Assembly: GCA_934378025.1 (NCBI GenBank)
Contig: CAKRPM010000030.1
Span: forward strand, 1-10,017
DNA: 10,017 bases
Direction of reading: 5' to 3'
Source: an uncultured Eubacteriales bacterium
GTDB lineage: Bacteria; Bacillota; Clostridia; Oscillospirales; QAKW01
Positions 7,704 through 10,017 of this stretch are shown one piece after another. Each line of letters starts with the position of its first letter. Position 1 is the stretch's first letter. The position numbers and the translations under genes are program-made. The notes below the pieces were generated by a model that saw nothing but the letters and a program-made list of their open reading frames with translations, did not search any database and was not told the origin of the DNA.

Positions 7704-8612
7704 ATGGCAGATCGTAAGGGCAACAGTGTGGAGCGCTATTATGCCTCCAAGAAAAAAAGACAAAAGCGCAAACGCGTCAGAATTTACAGTGCGTTGATTT
7801 TGATTAGCATTGCGGTCTTTATCACGTTGTCCTTAACGGTCTTTTTTAATATTACGACCTTTGAGGTCAGCGGCAATAAAACCTACAGCACCGAGCAAAT
7901 CATTTCGTCCGCGGGACTTTCGGAGGGGGACAACCTTTTTCGGCTTAACAAATTTAAAATGATTGATCAGCTTCTGGTGGATTTGCCGTATCTTGAAGAG
8001 GTCACGATTTATCGGCGGCTGCCCACCACGCTTTGTATTGAGGTCAAGGAAACCACTGCCGCCTTTACAGCATATAAGGACGGAAAATATGTGCTGCTCA
8101 GCGATCAGCTGAAAATTTTGGGATCGGCGGATAAGGCGCCCAAAGGCGCGGCGTTTATTGTGGGCGATACGGTCAAGGAAATCGCCCCGGGGCATGAGGC
8201 TGTGTTTGAAAACGGCAGCGAAGAGATCATCAAAAACATCGTGGCGCAAACCAAGGACGAATTTTGGACAAAACAGATCGGAGCGGTGGATGTTTCGCAG
8301 CGCTACAATTTGCGTTTGTATTATCAAAACAACCGCGTGAAAATTCTGTTGGGCAATTCCGATAAGCTGGGGGACAAGCTGCAAATGGCCTGCGAGGCGA
8401 TTAAGAAAAACAGCTCGTCCGAATACGCCCGCATTGATATTACCGACGGTAAGGCGGCCTATTACCGCGTGTTGGCGGAGGATGAGGTGGATGATATTAC
8501 CGCCATGCTGCTCGGAAAAGCCAAGGCCAAAGCTGACAAATTTTACAAGTCCTCGGACGGGGAAACGCCCGACGCAGACGGGACGACGACCGAAGAAGAA
8601 ACGGCTGCATGA
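7704..8612 (+). CDS. ftsQ: Cell division protein FtsQ/DivIB
   Basis: 302 aa single-pass divisome protein. A very basic cytoplasmic N-terminus (KKKRQKRKRVR, residues 16-26) is followed by one transmembrane segment at about 27-48. The POTRA domain starts near residue 50 with the typical pattern FEVSGNKTYSTEQII, then GDNLFRLN and LPYLEEVTIYRRLPTTL, where P-x-L-x-x-V-x-I-x-R-x-x-P-x-T is the family hallmark. A beta domain follows, and an acidic, Thr/Glu-rich tail occupies about 280-302. FtsQ/DivIB binds the FtsL/FtsB-type partners on the outer face and links early division proteins to septal synthesis. AGAAAGGAA lies 7 nt before ATG 7704, and the start directly abuts the murA stop, which suggests coupling. 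No ftsA follows, unlike many clusters. Sequence conservation in this family is weak, so the call relies on architecture plus position. Confidence 0.9.
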   Translation: MADRKGNSVERYYASKKKRQKRKRVRIYSALILISIAVFITLSLTVFFNITTFEVSGNKTYSTEQIISSAGLSEGDNLFRLNKFKMIDQLLVDLPYLEEVTIYRRLPTTLCIEVKETTAAFTAYKDGKYVLLSDQLKILGSADKAPKGAAFIVGDTVKEIAPGHEAVFENGSEEIIKNIVAQTKDEFWTKQIGAVDVSQRYNLRLYYQNNRVKILLGNSDKLGDKLQMACEAIKKNSSSEYARIDITDGKAAYYRVLAEDEVDDITAMLLGKAKAKADKFYKSSDGETPDADGTTTEEETAA

Positions 8613-8641
8613 CGCTTTTCGGGAAAAATATAAAAAAATAC

Positions 8642-8670
8642 TTGAAATATCGTTCATTTAATTGTACAAT
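8642..8670 (+). promoter_or_regulatory. Sigma-A-type promoter for ftsZ
   Basis: TTGAAA (8642-8647) and TACAAT (8665-8670) are separated by exactly 17 bp. Each hexamer differs from the sigma-70/sigma-A consensus by one base. It lies in a conspicuously AT-rich gap between ftsQ and ftsZ. Transcription would start near 8677 and give a leader of roughly 57 nt. ftsZ can therefore probably be transcribed separately from the upstream operon. Readthrough from ftsQ is also possible because no terminator is visible between them. Confidence 0.75.
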
Positions 8671-8720
8671 AAAATATATATAAGTGAAAAATGACGGCAA
8701 AAGGTATGAAAAATATATCG

Positions 8721-8725
8721 GGAGG
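8721..8725 (+). promoter_or_regulatory. Ribosome binding site of ftsZ
   Basis: GGAGG, within a longer GGGAGGAAAG, lies 8 nt before ATG 8734. It is among the best Shine-Dalgarno matches in the window, consistent with high expression of FtsZ. Confidence 0.85.
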
Positions 8726-8733
8726 AAAGACAA

Positions 8734-9909
8734 ATGGGATTTGAACTCGCTGAGAACGCGGAAGGCGTTGTAAATATAAAGGTAATCGGCTGCGGCGGCG
8801 GCGGTTGTAATGCGGTCAACCGCATGATCAACGCCGGTGTACAAGGCGTTGAATTTGTGGCAGCCAATACGGATTTGCAGGTGATCAACAGTTCCCGTGC
8901 CGAGCATAAGGTACAGATCGGTGCGAAGCTGACCAAAGGACTGGGTGCCGGAAGCGATCCGGCCATCGGTGAAAAATCCGCCATGGAAAGCAAAGAGGAA
9001 ATCGAGCAGCTGCTGCAGGGCACCGATATGGTGTTTATTACCGCCGGTATGGGCGGCGGCACCGGGACAGGCTCTGCCCCCGTGGTGGCCGAAATTGCCA
9101 AAAACATGGGCATCTTAACGGTGGCAATCGTTACAAAGCCGTTTTTGTTTGAAGGCAAATATAAAATGAAAAACGCAGAGGCGGGTATCGCCAAGCTGCG
9201 TGAAAAAGTGGACTCTTTGATCGTAATTCCCAATGAAAAACTCAAAGAGGTTTCGACGGAAAAAATCACGCTGTTAAATGCGTTCCAAATTGCAGATGAG
9301 GTATTGCGCCAGGGCGTGCAGAGCATTTCCGATTTGATTTTGACCTCGGCACTGATCAACCTTGACTTTGCGGACGTCAGCAAAATTATGAAAAGCGCCG
9401 GAAACGCGCACATGGGTCTGGGCCGCGCCAGCGGTAAGGACAAGGCGGCGCAGGCGGCGGCAGCGGCAATTTCCAGCCCGCTGCTTGAAACGTCCATCGA
9501 CGGTGCTACCGGTGTGATTATCAACATTACCGCGTCCCCCGATATCGGTTTGGACGAGGTGGATGCAGCCTCTCATAAGGTGATTGAGGCGGCCGATCCC
9601 AATGCCAATATCATTTGGGGTGTTGCGCTGAACAATGATTTGGAAGACGAGATGATTGTAACGGTGATTGCCACCGGCTTTAAATCGGCAAAGCCCACGG
9701 CCGCGAAAATCGAAACCACGGTCAACGCCGCATCGGCGGAACCGGTGGATTTGTTTGCAGCTTCTCCTGTTGAACCGGCCGCGGCTTTTGAGCCGGTTGC
9801 GCCCGTTGCCGAAAAGCCGGAAGAACCTGCTGTGACCAACGATGCACCGGCGCAGGCTGAGGATGATTTCGGTTTGGATGACGTGTTTGATTTCTTTAAG
9901 AAGAAATAA
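8734..9909 (+). CDS. ftsZ: Cell division GTPase FtsZ
   Basis: 391 aa tubulin-family GTPase that polymerises into the Z ring at mid-cell and recruits the divisome. The nucleotide-binding start is IGCGGGGCNAVNRM (about residues 18-31), followed by AANTDLQ. The tubulin signature GMGGGTGTGSAPVVA begins at G105. The T7 synergy loop NLDFADV is at 209-215, with N209, D211 and D214 matching residues needed for GTP hydrolysis in the polymer. AAAAAISSPLLE and TGVIINITASPDI lie in the C-terminal half. From about 326 to 376 there is an Ala/Pro/Glu-rich variable linker, then a short tail DDVFDFFKKK. The tail lacks the proline of the common D-I-P-x-F-L motif. The gene has its own promoter and a strong terminator. 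No ftsA or sepF is adjacent. Confidence 0.98.
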   Translation: MGFELAENAEGVVNIKVIGCGGGGCNAVNRMINAGVQGVEFVAANTDLQVINSSRAEHKVQIGAKLTKGLGAGSDPAIGEKSAMESKEEIEQLLQGTDMVFITAGMGGGTGTGSAPVVAEIAKNMGILTVAIVTKPFLFEGKYKMKNAEAGIAKLREKVDSLIVIPNEKLKEVSTEKITLLNAFQIADEVLRQGVQSISDLILTSALINLDFADVSKIMKSAGNAHMGLGRASGKDKAAQAAAAAISSPLLETSIDGATGVIINITASPDIGLDEVDAASHKVIEAADPNANIIWGVALNNDLEDEMIVTVIATGFKSAKPTAAKIETTVNAASAEPVDLFAASPVEPAAAFEPVAPVAEKPEEPAVTNDAPAQAEDDFGLDDVFDFFKKK

Positions 9910-9917
9910 TTGATGAC

Positions 9918-9961
9918 AGGGCTGTAAAAAAGCGGAAGTTTTTTTACAGCCCTCTTTTTTT
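9918..9961 (+). terminator. Rho-independent terminator after ftsZ
   Basis: A perfect 14-bp inverted repeat pairs 9918-9931 (AGGGCTGTAAAAAA) with 9940-9953 (TTTTTTACAGCCCT) across an 8-nt loop. One C and a run of seven T (9955-9961) follow. It begins 9 nt after the ftsZ stop. The minus strand has no T run after the hairpin, so it should work for the + strand only. It marks the 3' end of the cluster's transcription unit. Confidence 0.93.
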
Positions 9962-10017
9962 AATAAACAGCAAAAAAAGTGTCGACCGAAAACGCGGTGA
10001 AGCAAAACGGCTTCTGC
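9962..10017. other. Downstream edge with no confident gene
   Basis: 56 bp after the terminator. A frame starting at GTG 9979 stays open to the window end for 13 codons (VSTENAVKQNGFC), but it has no Shine-Dalgarno sequence and is too short to assign. No sigE/sigG-type or other known downstream gene can be recognised here. Confidence 0.4.

Noticed and set aside
8615..8628. Small TTTTC/GAAAA palindrome just after ftsQ as a terminator
   Set aside because: The stem is very short and AT-rich, and no clean T run follows. Readthrough to ftsZ is likely.
8658..9527. 289-codon minus-strand open frame opposite ftsZ and its leader
   Set aside because: Entirely antisense to conserved FtsZ and its promoter region. 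The hydrophobic Ser/Ala-rich translation mirrors the FtsZ codons and shows no recognisable domain.
9274..10005. 243-codon minus-strand frame crossing the terminator into ftsZ
   Set aside because: It reads through the terminator hairpin and the FtsZ C-terminus, with no recognisable domain and no Shine-Dalgarno at its start.
1..10017. tRNA/rRNA genes, CRISPR arrays, insertion sequences, tandem repeats or horizontally acquired islands
   Set aside because: Nearly the whole window is covered by contiguous conserved dcw genes with similar composition. No repeat arrays, transposase motifs, tRNA-like folds or terminal inverted repeats were seen, and there is no gene-free stretch over 300 bases.

Overview
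The window is a contiguous stretch of a dcw (division and cell wall) cluster, all on the + strand, from a Gram-positive, Clostridia-like bacterium. This placement rests on several things: a PASTA-domain class B PBP directly upstream of murE, strong AAAGGA/GGAGG-type ribosome binding sites, a divIB-type FtsQ with a basic N-terminus, and overall family resemblance. Base composition looks moderate (roughly half GC by eye), which suits an Oscillospirales-like lineage better than a low-GC Clostridium, but this is an inference. MurE carries the DNPR motif of meso-diaminopimelate-adding enzymes, so the peptidoglycan is predicted to be mDAP-type.

Layout: 1-234 is the C-terminal PASTA domain of a SpoVD/FtsI-type transpeptidase whose body lies outside the window. 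It is followed by murE (249-1706), murF (1703-3052), mraY (3049-4068), ftsW/spoVE (4087-5259), murG (5275-6384), murA (6447-7703) and ftsQ/divIB (7704-8612). Genes overlap by 4 nt or sit 0 to 62 nt apart, so they read as one operon with translational coupling. A 121-bp AT-rich gap (8613-8733) carries a near-consensus sigma-A promoter, and ftsZ (8734-9909) follows. A strong rho-independent terminator (9918-9961) closes the cluster, and the last 56 bp hold no confident gene.

Together the genes cover much of the lipid II pathway: MurA (first committed step), MurE and MurF (stem peptide), MraY (lipid I) and MurG (lipid II). They also encode the septal synthase pair (FtsW plus the class B PBP) and the divisome proteins FtsQ and FtsZ. 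murB, murC, murD, ddl, ftsL and ftsA are not in the window. In particular, murD is missing between mraY and ftsW, murA sits where B. subtilis has murB, and ftsA is missing before ftsZ.

I found no mobile element, CRISPR array, RNA gene or unknown multi-gene system. This is mainly a conserved housekeeping locus, and the points worth a second look are its gene content, the ftsZ leader, the FtsZ C-terminal tail and an unusual FtsW motif.
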